From CAZGQY01 sp964528035 (GTDB lineage Bacteria > Pseudomonadota > Gammaproteobacteria > Methylococcales > UBA1147), in NCBI GenBank assembly GCA_964528035.1, contig CAZGQY010000068.1:1-19037 (forward strand): a DNA stretch of 19,037 nucleotides, in the 5' to 3' direction. The translations under genes and the position numbers were made by a program. How positions within the stretch are numbered: position 1 is the first letter of the stretch; each line of letters starts with the position of its first letter. Below the pieces are notes generated by a model that was given only the letters and a program-made list of their open reading frames with translations, was not told the origin of the DNA and did no database searches. Below are positions 8,565 to 16,398 of the stretch, in pieces.

Positions 8565-8594
8565 TGCAGGTCAAAGACCTGTAGTGAGTTAACT

Positions 8595-9290
8595 GTGAGA
8601 ATACCTATATTCCCTCGTTTGGTTAAATTATTCGATCCTTTAGTTTGTGGGCAAAACTGGCCGAAAATGCAGGAGGTTCTTGATGATTTAACTAAAATCG
8701 AAGACTTTTTCTTTGTTCAGATCGGCGCGAATGATGGCGTAATCCACGATCCATTGTTTCACCATATTGTGAACAATCAGTGGTCAGGGATACTGGTTGA
8801 ACCAGTGAGATATTATTTTAATCGTCTGAAGTTAAACTATGCCGGTAGTGATCAACTGATTTTCGAGAACGTTGCTATATCGGACAGGGATGAGCGCAGA
8901 GAATTTTATCGACTGCGTGAAGGTTTAGAATTTTTGCCGCAATGGACAGAAGGGTTGGGGTCTTTTCATTTGGAAGTATTAATGAAGCATCGTTGGTTAA
9001 TTCCGAATATAAAAGATTACATAATCAGCGAATCGGTTGATTGTGTATCGTTACAAACTTTGTTAAATCGAAACAAGGTAAGAAAAATCGATTTGGTGCT
9101 CATTGATACGGAAGGCTATGATTTTGAAATCTTGAAACAAATCAATTTTGACTATGTAGACCCAAGCGTTATTATTTATGAACACAAACATATAAGTCAT
9201 AAGGAACGCCGAGATAGCGAGGCTTTGTTAACAGCACGGGGTTACCGCCTGTACCAGCATTTTAGTAATACAATGGCCTGTTCATTCTAG
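8595..9290 (+). CDS. FkbM-family SAM-dependent methyltransferase
   Basis: A 231-residue methyltransferase. VQIGANDGVI (41-50) is the SAM-binding glycine loop, VEPV (68-71) is the acidic end of the second strand, and IDLVLIDTEGYDFEILKQI (about 165-183) is the characteristic FkbM block. These enzymes O-methylate sugars, polyketides or similar acceptors; the acceptor here cannot be told. It follows the permease fusion by 30 bases containing a small caggtc/gacctg hairpin (8567-8581), so the two are probably co-transcribed. The start is GTG with a poor ribosome binding site. An internal ATG at residue 25 is preceded by no better site and would still leave the SAM domain intact. Confidence 0.85.
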   Translation: MRIPIFPRLVKLFDPLVCGQNWPKMQEVLDDLTKIEDFFFVQIGANDGVIHDPLFHHIVNNQWSGILVEPVRYYFNRLKLNYAGSDQLIFENVAISDRDERREFYRLREGLEFLPQWTEGLGSFHLEVLMKHRWLIPNIKDYIISESVDCVSLQTLLNRNKVRKIDLVLIDTEGYDFEILKQINFDYVDPSVIIYEHKHISHKERRDSEALLTARGYRLYQHFSNTMACSF

Positions 9291-9421
9291 AGGCTTGTGG
9301 ACACTTTTGTCTTAGCCAGGTGCTCATTGGTAACATCCAGGTGGGGTTGGTTTGTTGCAAAAGAATTTTGTTTCGGGGTAATTTGGGTTGCCAATTGCGT
9401 GATTCAAATAGGTGCGTAGGC

Positions 9422-9451
9422 TTGAGGACTAAGCTTTATTTGGAATATAGA
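9422..9451 (+). promoter_or_regulatory. Possible sigma70 promoter of the copper-protein cluster
   Basis: TTGAGG (9422-9427) and TATAGA (9446-9451) are separated by 18 bases and lie about 120 bases before the first gene of the cluster. Both boxes match the consensus at 4 of 6 positions. This is a reading by eye only. Confidence 0.3.
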
Positions 9452-9573
9452 ATGTGCTACAGTCCCTCGCCTAATTCTTTCTATCGACATTGCTGACTGG
9501 GGTGAGCTGGAAGTTATCCTTAAGTCTGGTGGGTTAATATCGGGCAACCATAACTATAAAGATGAGGTGATCT

Positions 9574-10152
9574 ATGATGTTTAAACAATTCAAACGTACG
9601 CTACTGGTAATGCTAACGACAGTGGCCTTTTTGATTCCTGCCAGCCCGGTTTGGGCGCATGGTGGTGTGGCTGTGGATTTCGATACCTGTCGAATTCCGG
9701 TTTCAGGGCACTGGGTGCATTTCACCGCATACACTCCAACGAAAACAGCGGATACAGAATTTTGTGGCGATATTCCAGATGTTGCATTAACCAATATCGT
9801 GTTTGACTACGAGAGTAAAGCTTTACGCAAGATGACCGTTGAGTTCGAAATCACCAAGGAACCGGAAGGTTCGGTCATTTACCATGCTGACGCGCAAACG
9901 CTAAAGTCGGGTACACTCAATATTCCAATCGATTTTAACCAACATGGGGCGGGCGACTATCTGGCACACATAACCCTTATAAATGAAGGAACTAAAGTCG
10001 ATGCTCATGCTGCATTTACGGTTGGTTCGGGTGCTGGGACTGGAATAAGTACTTCGTCTATGCTCATGATGAGTGGTGCGGCATTGGTTGCTATTTACTT
10101 GTTCTGGCCGGGTCTTCGTGAAAAAGTCGAAGGCAAAAAAAAGGAAGCATAG
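9574..10152 (+). CDS. Membrane-anchored periplasmic protein with predicted N-terminal histidine (putative copper protein)
   Basis: A 192-residue exported protein. A signal peptide (KR then a hydrophobic core, cleavage after SPVWA-28) would leave a mature chain starting HGGVAVDFDTC, with a free N-terminal histidine H29. H46 and H49 (GHWVHF) and the cysteines C39 and C64 (EFCGDIP) follow; the cysteines probably form a disulfide. Further histidines are at 104, 123, 131 and 144. A Gly-rich linker leads to one C-terminal helix (about 160-178) and a basic cytoplasmic tail ending KKKEA. An N-terminal histidine plus an internal histidine is the arrangement of histidine-brace copper proteins such as CopC and LPMO; that comparison is inference. 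I recall similar short HGG proteins in methane and ammonia oxidisers but cannot name a family. GAGGTGA lies 6 nt before ATG 9574; ATG 9577 is equally possible. It heads the cluster with the multicopper oxidase and cupredoxin. Confidence 0.82.
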   Translation: MMFKQFKRTLLVMLTTVAFLIPASPVWAHGGVAVDFDTCRIPVSGHWVHFTAYTPTKTADTEFCGDIPDVALTNIVFDYESKALRKMTVEFEITKEPEGSVIYHADAQTLKSGTLNIPIDFNQHGAGDYLAHITLINEGTKVDAHAAFTVGSGAGTGISTSSMLMMSGAALVAIYLFWPGLREKVEGKKKEA

Positions 10153-10198
10153 GCGTAAATCGCTATAGGACTTTTAATTCAGAAGTTTCTTGATTTTA

Positions 10199-10231
10199 CA
10201 TGGCTTTCCGTCTAGGAAAGCCATGGTTTTT
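10199..10231 (+). terminator. Perfect terminator-like hairpin inside the copper cluster
   Basis: catggctttcc (10199-10209) pairs perfectly with ggaaagccatg (10215-10225) around loop gtcta, followed by gttttt. The form is that of a Rho-independent terminator. It lies between the HGG protein gene and the multicopper oxidase gene, so it either separates two transcripts or acts as a partial terminator that lowers expression of the downstream genes. It also argues against a longer oxidase start upstream of it. Confidence 0.82.
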
Positions 10232-10321
10232 CATATCGACGGGATTTGCCGTCCCTTTAGGATACTGTTCGCTCTAGGGCAAATTCCTTCATCAAATTCA
10301 CCGAATATCCAGGGTGTAACA

Positions 10322-12088
10322 ATGTGTATGCGTTCTCTCCATTCAGTTTGTCTTCTTTTTGTCGTGGTGCTTTGCGCAACCCAGTCCGCAGGCGTCTTTG
10401 CCCAGGAAAAATTACCTGAGAGTAAAAGGGTTGATATAAAAGCATTAAAGCCAGAACTTCCGTGTCCGCTGGGAGTGGATTCGAAATGGCGTGAAGCACA
10501 GGAGATTGAAGGTGTTGAAATACAGGAGTCGCTGCGTTGTAATCCGGATAACCCAGCTCTGATTGCTTCGGTTGTAAAAGGTACCAATAATGTGTCTATG
10601 ACCACGTTGATGGATACTTTTTTAGCTGCGGATTCAGTGACTAAAAAAGACGACCTTGACGGCGATGGGGATCCGGATCGCATTATAATTAAATTAGAAG
10701 TGATGGAATTGAATGGTCATTCACCTGATTTCAAGGGTATCGTGCCGACCTTTGATATAGCGCCGGGAGTGCAGCCGGGAATGTGGGTGTTTGCGCCCAA
10801 GACCAGGGGTATGTCGACCCGTAGTTTTGCCAGTATTAAAGCCAATCCCCTGCTGCGAGCGCCGTCCCCGGTGATTCGTGTGGAGGAGGACGATATTGTA
10901 TGGATCGTGTTGGAAAACACTCATTATTTCCCACATACTATTCACCTGCACGGTGTTGATCACCCATTTGTCGACAGATCAGGGGAAGGTAACGATGGTG
11001 TACCTCAAACCAGTGAAGATCTGTTGATGCCAGGCGGTCGAAGAATTTACGAAATACGTCCGCGACATCCAGGAACGATGATGTACCATTGCCACGTCCA
11101 GACGCATGTACATCTGGCGATGGGGCTTGTTGGTATGATGATTGTGGAAGAAAACCAACCCAATAACTGGCTGCAAACACTGAATGTCGGTTCAGGTCAT
11201 GTTAGGCATCCATCCAGGTCGATCAGCGAGGAGTTTGATCAGGAATACGATCTTCATTACCATGCTATGGACAAAGAGTTACATAACCTCATCCAGGATT
11301 ACAATGACCCTCGTTTGTTGGCCCGAAAGATGAATCGTTCATATGATATAACCGATTCTACAGAGGATTATTACACTCTAAATGGATTGTCTTTTCCATA
11401 TACCATGAGGGAATCATTGATTACAGTGGAGCCCGACCAGAAAATAAAGATTCACATGTTGAATAGTTCGGGCGAAATGATCGCAGTCCATACCCATGGT
11501 CACAAGGCAACCATTACGCATTATGATGGAGTCGAGCACAATCGATCTGCGCAAATTACCCGGGATGTCTATGATCTGGCGCCAGCGCAGCGGGTGGATT
11601 TAACTTTAAATACCGAAAACGATGGTTTGCACAGTTATGGGGAGGGGATTTGGATTTTTCACGATCACCGGGAAAAAGGAATCACCACGAATGGAATGAA
11701 TCCGGGTGGAAACGTTAGTGCCGTTGTTTACAAGAAATATTTGAATAAAGAGGGTATCCCCAAGGGGCAGGGCGTTGATCTGACAAAATTTTTTACAAAA
11801 GAATTTTATCAAGGGAGATTGCCGGTTTGGCAGGATGCGGACGGTATATCCACTCTGGGTGCAGTGGCTTCGGATACAACAGTGGGTGTGGATCCGGCGT
11901 CGGTTAAATCGAAGAAAAAGAATAATAATACAGTTGGCAGTGATGATGGCAGTACCTTCACCCAATTTTTTCTTGGATTGTTGATGGGAATTGGAATGTA
12001 TTTGGTTCTTATTAACAGGCAACAACTTGAGAAGATTACCAGTCGGGGGATTGCCATGATTAACGCACCGAAAAGGGGGGGCGAATAA
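10322..12088 (+). CDS. Multicopper oxidase, type 1 site in the N-terminal cupredoxin domain
   Basis: A 588-residue exported multicopper oxidase. The signal peptide (about 1-27, ending GVFA) supports ATG 10322 (or 10328), with AGGGTG upstream; a longer frame reaches back to 10190 but crosses a terminator hairpin. Copper ligands: HTIHLHG (H205, H208, H210) and HCHVQTHVHLAM (H256, C257, H258, H262, M267), giving the blue type 1 site in the first domain plus half of the trinuclear cluster. HTHGH (H390, H392, H394) and HDH (H447, H449) supply the other half. This order resembles the type C two-domain oxidases known from ammonia oxidisers. A DLDGDGDPD loop (111-119) looks like an EF-hand-type calcium site. 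A C-terminal helix (about 548-564) anchors it in the membrane. Likely roles are Cu(I) oxidation or a periplasmic electron reaction. The next gene overlaps its stop codon. Confidence 0.92.
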   Translation: MCMRSLHSVCLLFVVVLCATQSAGVFAQEKLPESKRVDIKALKPELPCPLGVDSKWREAQEIEGVEIQESLRCNPDNPALIASVVKGTNNVSMTTLMDTFLAADSVTKKDDLDGDGDPDRIIIKLEVMELNGHSPDFKGIVPTFDIAPGVQPGMWVFAPKTRGMSTRSFASIKANPLLRAPSPVIRVEEDDIVWIVLENTHYFPHTIHLHGVDHPFVDRSGEGNDGVPQTSEDLLMPGGRRIYEIRPRHPGTMMYHCHVQTHVHLAMGLVGMMIVEENQPNNWLQTLNVGSGHVRHPSRSISEEFDQEYDLHYHAMDKELHNLIQDYNDPRLLARKMNRSYDITDSTEDYYTLNGLSFPYTMRESLITVEPDQKIKIHMLNSSGEMIAVHTHGHKATITHYDGVEHNRSAQITRDVYDLAPAQRVDLTLNTENDGLHSYGEGIWIFHDHREKGITTNGMNPGGNVSAVVYKKYLNKEGIPKGQGVDLTKFFTKEFYQGRLPVWQDADGISTLGAVASDTTVGVDPASVKSKKKNNNTVGSDDGSTFTQFFLGLLMGIGMYLVLINRQQLEKITSRGIAMINAPKRGGE

Positions 12089-13014
12089 TGCTTAGTTTGT
12101 TTCGGTATACGCCTCTCTGGCTGGTTTTTGCGTTCGGTCAGGCACTGGCGGTGGATTCCCAGGATTACGTTGATCACGATACCATGTTAATGGATCATGG
12201 CGGCGGCCATATGATGGATTATGGCGGGGCTATGGTCATGGGGCAGAATACGGATACGCTGCCAATGAGCTGTACGAGTATCAATGACGAAGTGGAATTT
12301 ACTGTTTATGCAGGTCGCAAATACGCTGAGAAGTTTCCAGGGCGTATGTTTGCATTTGACAGACAGGAATGGCGCGTAAAGCCGTGTACAAAAATAACCT
12401 GGCATTTCATAAATGAGGACAATATTCGTCATCAGTTTATGATGCATGGGCTGCCCAAATATATTTATAAAAGTGGAATGTTTCATCTGGAGGTTACCGG
12501 GCCGGGAAAAATATCAGGTACTCTAATTGTTCCAGCGAACGATGAAACTTATCTGGTTCATTGTGATATTTCCCAGCATATGGAAAAAGGCATGAAGGGG
12601 CAATTGATAGTCGGAAAAGGAGGGACATCCATTCCTAGTATTCCCGGGCTTACACCATTTGTGATTCCGGATGATTATGAGGAGGTATCCGCTCAGGGCG
12701 CGCCTCAGTCTGGCGCCCAGGTCACTCCGGTTGTGCCTAAGAAAATAGCCGAGCCCGTTTCTGTTTCAGTTCCACAGCGAGCCAAATCAACGGCATCCAG
12801 TTCATTGATTTCCGGCATGGTGGTCATTGGCTTGGCATTTTTGCTATTGACGGCACCCATGTTAGTTAAAAAGTTCGATGGAATGAGCAAAGACGAGATT
12901 GTCCGGTTCATACTGCAACAAGTAAATGAATTATTTAAGTTATTGTTGCAGCAGTTAAAATGTGCTGTTCGGATTATTGTAGCCTGGATTCAAAAACTTT
13001 CAGCGAATCGGTAA
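12088..13014 (+). CDS. Membrane-anchored cupredoxin with Met/His-rich segment
   Basis: A 308-residue protein with a signal peptide (about 1-21), then a Met/His-rich stretch (residues 30-51, MLMDHGGGHMMDYGG within it) typical of copper-collecting regions. A single cupredoxin domain (about 68-176) has type 1 copper ligands H115 (IRHQFMMHG), C159, H164 and M169 in HCDISQHMEKGM. A Pro/Ala/Val-rich linker (about 185-235) leads to one membrane helix (about 240-260) and an amphipathic cytoplasmic tail (265-308). It would be a periplasmic electron carrier or copper carrier tethered to the inner membrane. Its ATG overlaps the oxidase stop (TAATG), so the two are translationally coupled and probably stoichiometric partners. 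No terminator is visible after it. Confidence 0.9.
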   Translation: MLSLFRYTPLWLVFAFGQALAVDSQDYVDHDTMLMDHGGGHMMDYGGAMVMGQNTDTLPMSCTSINDEVEFTVYAGRKYAEKFPGRMFAFDRQEWRVKPCTKITWHFINEDNIRHQFMMHGLPKYIYKSGMFHLEVTGPGKISGTLIVPANDETYLVHCDISQHMEKGMKGQLIVGKGGTSIPSIPGLTPFVIPDDYEEVSAQGAPQSGAQVTPVVPKKIAEPVSVSVPQRAKSTASSSLISGMVVIGLAFLLLTAPMLVKKFDGMSKDEIVRFILQQVNELFKLLLQQLKCAVRIIVAWIQKLSANR

Positions 13015-13313
13015 TTATTTGTTCGGCTGATAAAGAGAGCCTGGTTTATTTGTAATTACTCGATTAAATGTTGAATGCTTCCTGTCGGTTGTCCTTATAT
13101 ATGACGTCATTAGTTTGGCTCAGATTTTGTTTTCGACAAGTCGTCTTGGCTGCATGATGTTATATGCATTGTTCCTCTCGGCGACGTTAGTCTCGGATCG
13201 TCTCTAGTTTAAATCAGTGCCATATTGCGGTAATGATTTCTGTTCCAGGTTTATATTCCCAGAAAAATAGCCGTTGATTGCTTACCTTATTTTTCCAAAT
13301 AAAATTGTAATGA
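13015..13313. other. Intergenic region after the copper cluster
   Basis: Nothing definite is seen here. A 29-codon plus-strand frame beginning near 13069 lacks a ribosome binding site. Small dyads such as cgac-aa-gtcg near 13133 are too short to call. A promoter for the YqaA-like gene may be present but is not recognisable. Confidence 0.35.
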
Positions 13314-13748
13314 ATGTTTGAAGCTGACCACTTCGCCGAGCTCTGGGGGCTTTTCTTCAGTGCATTTGTATCTTCTACAATTGCCCCGGGCGGGTCTGAA
13401 GCGGTTTTGGCCTGGTTAGTTTCGGAGTCTGATATACCGCTGTCGCACTTGATAGTCACCGCAACGGTTGGTAATACTTTGGGTGCTTTGACGACCTGGT
13501 TACTTGGGCTATTGTCAGCGAAGGGCTACTCGTTAAAATGGAACAGATGCCAACTTATGAATCAAAACGAACTTAAACGTGTTCGAAAATGGGGTGTGCC
13601 GATTTTGCTTTTTTCATGGCTACCGGTAGTGGGCGATGCATTCTGTTTTGCCGCTGGGTGGCTGAAGTTACCTTTTTTGCAGTCTCTTATTGCGATTACA
13701 GTCGGTAAGTATCTTCGTTATTCGCTGGTAACATACATTTTTGTCTGA
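13314..13748 (+). CDS. YqaA-like DedA/SNARE-associated family membrane protein
   Basis: A 144-residue inner-membrane protein resembling E. coli YqaA in length and in its landmarks: an early SSTIAPGGSEAVLAWLV (about 20-36), TATVGNTLGALTTWLLG (about 49-65), a polar middle, then LFSWLPVVGDAFCFAAGWLK (about 98-117) and GKYLRY near the end. The GxxxG/PxxGD motifs belong to the DedA superfamily, whose members move or flip lipids and support membrane homeostasis; YqaA itself has no defined function. No Shine-Dalgarno is visible before the ATG. The gene is followed 45 bases later by an unusual inverted-repeat element. Confidence 0.85.
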   Translation: MFEADHFAELWGLFFSAFVSSTIAPGGSEAVLAWLVSESDIPLSHLIVTATVGNTLGALTTWLLGLLSAKGYSLKWNRCQLMNQNELKRVRKWGVPILLFSWLPVVGDAFCFAAGWLKLPFLQSLIAITVGKYLRYSLVTYIFV

Positions 13749-13793
13749 GTGGTGCTACCAAAAATGACTCTTTATGCTCGTTCAACTATTCGG

Positions 13794-13980
13794 ATTTATA
13801 CCAAATATATACGCAATTACTCAGTGAGTAATTTACTGGGGGTGCAAGGCATTGATTATTTGGGCTTCTGCAACAAGGACGTTGCTGCAGAGCTTACACG
13901 AATGTATTCACGCGTCCCGAACAATCAATGCCTTGCACGTTGACTACGAAAACCGCTGAGTAAATACGCGTCTTATAAAT
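13794..13980. repeat. 187-bp inverted-repeat element
   Basis: The element is bounded by atttata (13794-13800) and tataaat (13974-13980). Inside, ttactcag (13817-13824) pairs with ctgagtaa (13956-13963), and a perfect 16-bp core gtgcaaggcattgatt (13842-13857) pairs with aatcaatgccttgcac (13923-13938). Further inward tt/tggg pairs with two mismatches. The 60-nt centre contains a smaller gcaac/gttgc stem (13870-13885). It may be a MITE, a large structured RNA or an attachment-type site. No target-site duplication is clear. Confidence 0.65.
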
Positions 13981-14023
13981 TGAAGCGTGGTATGCCCGTC
14001 TCTGGTACTTGAGAATAACGAAA

Positions 14024-14869
14024 ATGCCAAAATATATTCCGTTTGTCTCTAAAGAACATGAAAACGCACTTCGAGAATTTGTGCTGGCAGGAATTACTTT
14101 TTTCTTTGTACCGGTGTGCTTTTATCTTGATGTGGGTTCCGATAGCGTATTCCAGAATACATTAGGGGTTGGCGCATGGCTTTGTTTGTTCGTTCTTTTG
14201 GGGAGTGAGGATAAATTAGTCAGGGCTCAAGTCCTTGTTGCTGTGATGTTTGCTGGCTTGGGCGAGTATTACGCATCCGTGTATATGGGAGGGTATACCT
14301 ATCGGCTGGAAAATGTTCCTGCTTTTGTACCTCCGGGCCATGGTTTAGTTTATTTTACCGCTGTTGTTCTTGCCAGATCCCGTTATTTTCAGTCTAACAT
14401 TAAGACCATAACCCGGTTTGTGTTCGTAGTGGGAGGTGGCTGGGCTTTTTGGGGTCTGGCAGTTTCGGATCGTTACGATTTAATAGGGTTTTTATTATTT
14501 GGAATTTACGTTATATGTTATTTTAAGGGGCCATCACCAAAAATTTATTTAGCTGCGTTTTTTATAACAAGCTGGTTGGAAATTGTCGGTACCTATCTGG
14601 GAACCTGGCGGTGGGCTGAGATTGATCCGGCTTCCGGCTTCGCTCAGGGAAATCCACCCAGTGGTGTGGCGGCCTGGTATTGTTTGGTTGATGCAGTTGC
14701 CATAGCCGGAGCGCCAAAAGTGATAGCTGAAGTAAAGAACCTACAGGACAGAATCCGTTTTTGCAGGGTACCAGCTATTGAGGGTATATTTGTCGGGTTA
14801 AGAGTATCGACAACTCAATTTTTTAGTCAGGATAGAATGCTGATTTTCGTTCTTTTGTATTTTTTGTGA
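14024..14869 (+). CDS. Unrecognised polytopic membrane protein with internal duplication
   Basis: A 281-residue integral membrane protein with about eight hydrophobic segments (near 19-34, 46-60, 67-82, 105-118, 130-147, 152-167, 173-192, 215-232). Two similar blocks stand out: GEYYASVYMGGYTY (80-93) followed by PPGHG (103-107), and LEIVGTYLGTWRW (185-197) followed by NPPSG (210-214). Each has an acid, then Y/W-x-G-x-aromatic, then a PP-x-G turn, as if the protein arose by duplication of a four-helix unit. The layout faintly recalls carotenoid hydratases of the CruF/DUF422 type, but I do not claim that. ATG 14024 is preferred over an in-frame TTG at 14009 because GAGA lies about 10 nt upstream. 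No partner gene is evident. Confidence 0.75.
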   Translation: MPKYIPFVSKEHENALREFVLAGITFFFVPVCFYLDVGSDSVFQNTLGVGAWLCLFVLLGSEDKLVRAQVLVAVMFAGLGEYYASVYMGGYTYRLENVPAFVPPGHGLVYFTAVVLARSRYFQSNIKTITRFVFVVGGGWAFWGLAVSDRYDLIGFLLFGIYVICYFKGPSPKIYLAAFFITSWLEIVGTYLGTWRWAEIDPASGFAQGNPPSGVAAWYCLVDAVAIAGAPKVIAEVKNLQDRIRFCRVPAIEGIFVGLRVSTTQFFSQDRMLIFVLLYFL

Positions 14870-15087
14870 TGATTTTTCTGGGTATTGTGTGAAAAATGCT
14901 CAATAATTTAGCGGAAATCCCTGAGGACTTTCAAAGAGGATATATGCATTGTTTTATAGCGATTTTTAGGGAGTTAGGATGCGAAAATCACTTCAAGCTA
15001 TAAAGACGTACGCTTGTGATCAGTTATCGCGGAGAAAGAGTAACTGTCGCTATCTGGTTTTTATTGCTCATGTTAACCCGGTTCGGA
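14870..15087. other. Convergent intergenic region
   Basis: The stretch between two convergent genes holds no clear terminator. A 38-codon plus-strand frame at 14979-15095, preceded by AGGGAG, overlaps the end of the opposite gene. Its sequence shows no helix or motif, so it is not called. Confidence 0.3.
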
Positions 15088-16299
15088 TTAATTAATTCCT
15101 CCGTTGGCGTCTTTGACATCTTCGGCGTAGCGCGCCGCACTTTCATTGTTGGCCTCACCCCAGATCCGAAAAAAGTCCTTTTGTTTGAGAAGAATTTTAT
15201 TCACAAATACTGATTGGGTCTTGCCTGTATGATCCTTAGCGACGTCAAAGTGGTCAAAGGTCATAATGAATAAATTGACAATTAATGCAATCACGCGATT
15301 GTAGGCGTACGCATCTGGTTTGTCGTCACCGTGATATTCTGAGACTTGAGGGATTAAAAGTTTAACAAGGAATGTTGTTCCAAAGGTTGCGACAAAAAAA
15401 GCATTCCATACCTGGTACAAGTCATCCCAGGTTTCAACAAGGTCTTGACCTGTGGTGATAGCCCCATTTTTTACACCGGTGGCCCCTGCTCCGGTTTTTG
15501 GATTTGGGTGGACACCGGTGCTGTGTTTGGCCAATTCATAGCCTGCGCAGGCGTTGCCGAAGTAGCCTCGGCATACATCAAGTATTACTGCTTCCATAAT
15601 ATTAATAGGTAACAGGAATCTTGTGAAATCGTCAGGGCACTTGCCATTTAAGACATACTCATTGTACTTCATCGCCGGATACATGATCGACTCATACTTG
15701 ATGCGCAACGGAATTGACATATGTTTGGTCAACTTTTTTTCATCGACAATCTTTAACCAAAAGGTCAGAACGGCTGATAAAAGCTCGATGTTTTTGAACA
15801 TAGCTTCTGTCAGGTTCTGAAGAATGATGGAAAAAGCGATAAACTGAGGAAGTTCCTCAGGGCCGAATTCGACGAAACGTTTTTTAAGATCAGACCAATC
15901 GTCATATTGGGAAAGTTTTTCAAATAGATCTGCTGCAAATTCATTTTCTGTTAATGCTGCAGCCATGCGATCAATCAGTGTATCGACGTCTTTTAAGGTA
16001 AGTTCTGTGGGTAGAATGTTACCGCTGATTGTCGCCAATTCTGAAACCAAAAAGTTTCCGTTTTTATCCAGCAAGCGCAATTTTTGCAATAACTCTGTAG
16101 CGCTACTATGTATTTGTTCGATCCCGGTTGCTCTGGTCTGGGCTTTGATGGCCTCTACTAAAGTGTGGACGATATTTGTGGCGCCTGGTGTAACCTGCCT
16201 TTTTTGTCGATATGGATTTCTGACTATCCTTTTGTCGGGAATTGCGAATGGAGTGAGTTTTGCCAGCTCAATTTCTTCTATTGGGGATCTTAAGCGCAT
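15088..16299 (-). CDS. Uncharacterised 403-residue protein
   Basis: A long minus-strand gene whose family I do not recognise. It has no signal peptide and no obvious full-length membrane helix set. The N-terminal third (about 40-180) is Leu/Glu/Lys-rich and likely helical. A central part contains FIAFSIILQNLTEAMF and LLPINIMEAVILDVCRGYFGNACAGYEL (about 228-255), and is followed by a Gly/Thr-rich loop with GAGATG (about 268-273). The C-terminal part (290-403) has FFVATFGTTFLVKLLIP and a histidine/aspartate patch FDHFDVAKDHTGK (about 354-366). The ATG lacks a clear Shine-Dalgarno; a GGAGA site 30 nt upstream is too far. The next minus-strand gene upstream ends 99 bases away, so the two may be co-transcribed. 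Confidence 0.75.
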   Translation of the reverse strand: MRLRSPIEEIELAKLTPFAIPDKRIVRNPYRQKRQVTPGATNIVHTLVEAIKAQTRATGIEQIHSSATELLQKLRLLDKNGNFLVSELATISGNILPTELTLKDVDTLIDRMAAALTENEFAADLFEKLSQYDDWSDLKKRFVEFGPEELPQFIAFSIILQNLTEAMFKNIELLSAVLTFWLKIVDEKKLTKHMSIPLRIKYESIMYPAMKYNEYVLNGKCPDDFTRFLLPINIMEAVILDVCRGYFGNACAGYELAKHSTGVHPNPKTGAGATGVKNGAITTGQDLVETWDDLYQVWNAFFVATFGTTFLVKLLIPQVSEYHGDDKPDAYAYNRVIALIVNLFIMTFDHFDVAKDHTGKTQSVFVNKILLKQKDFFRIWGEANNESAARYAEDVKDANGGIN

Positions 16300-16398
16300 T
16301 GTATTTGAAAAACTGGGTTGAATTGTTCTCCACTAATGCTAAAAATTAAGTTTGTAAGGGTTACCATTGGTTGGATGTAAAATAAAAGAAATCCAAAT

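Noticed and set aside
8567..8581. Terminator between the permease fusion and the FkbM gene
   Set aside because: The caggtc/gacctg stem is perfect but only 6 bp and has no T-run, so co-transcription is more likely.
13749..13943. 64-codon plus-strand frame after the YqaA-like gene
   Set aside because: It runs straight through the 187-bp inverted-repeat element, has no ribosome binding site and shows no domain.
13794..13980. Integron attC site
   Set aside because: The arms resemble a folded recombination site, but the consensus core GTTRRRY/RYYYAAC is not found at the ends and no integrase gene is near.
14979..15095. 38-codon plus-strand frame with AGGGAG upstream
   Set aside because: It overlaps the end of the opposite gene and has no helix or motif; the ribosome binding site alone is not enough.
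15016..15213. 65-codon plus-strand frame
   Set aside because: Mostly antisense to the 403-residue gene, no start support.
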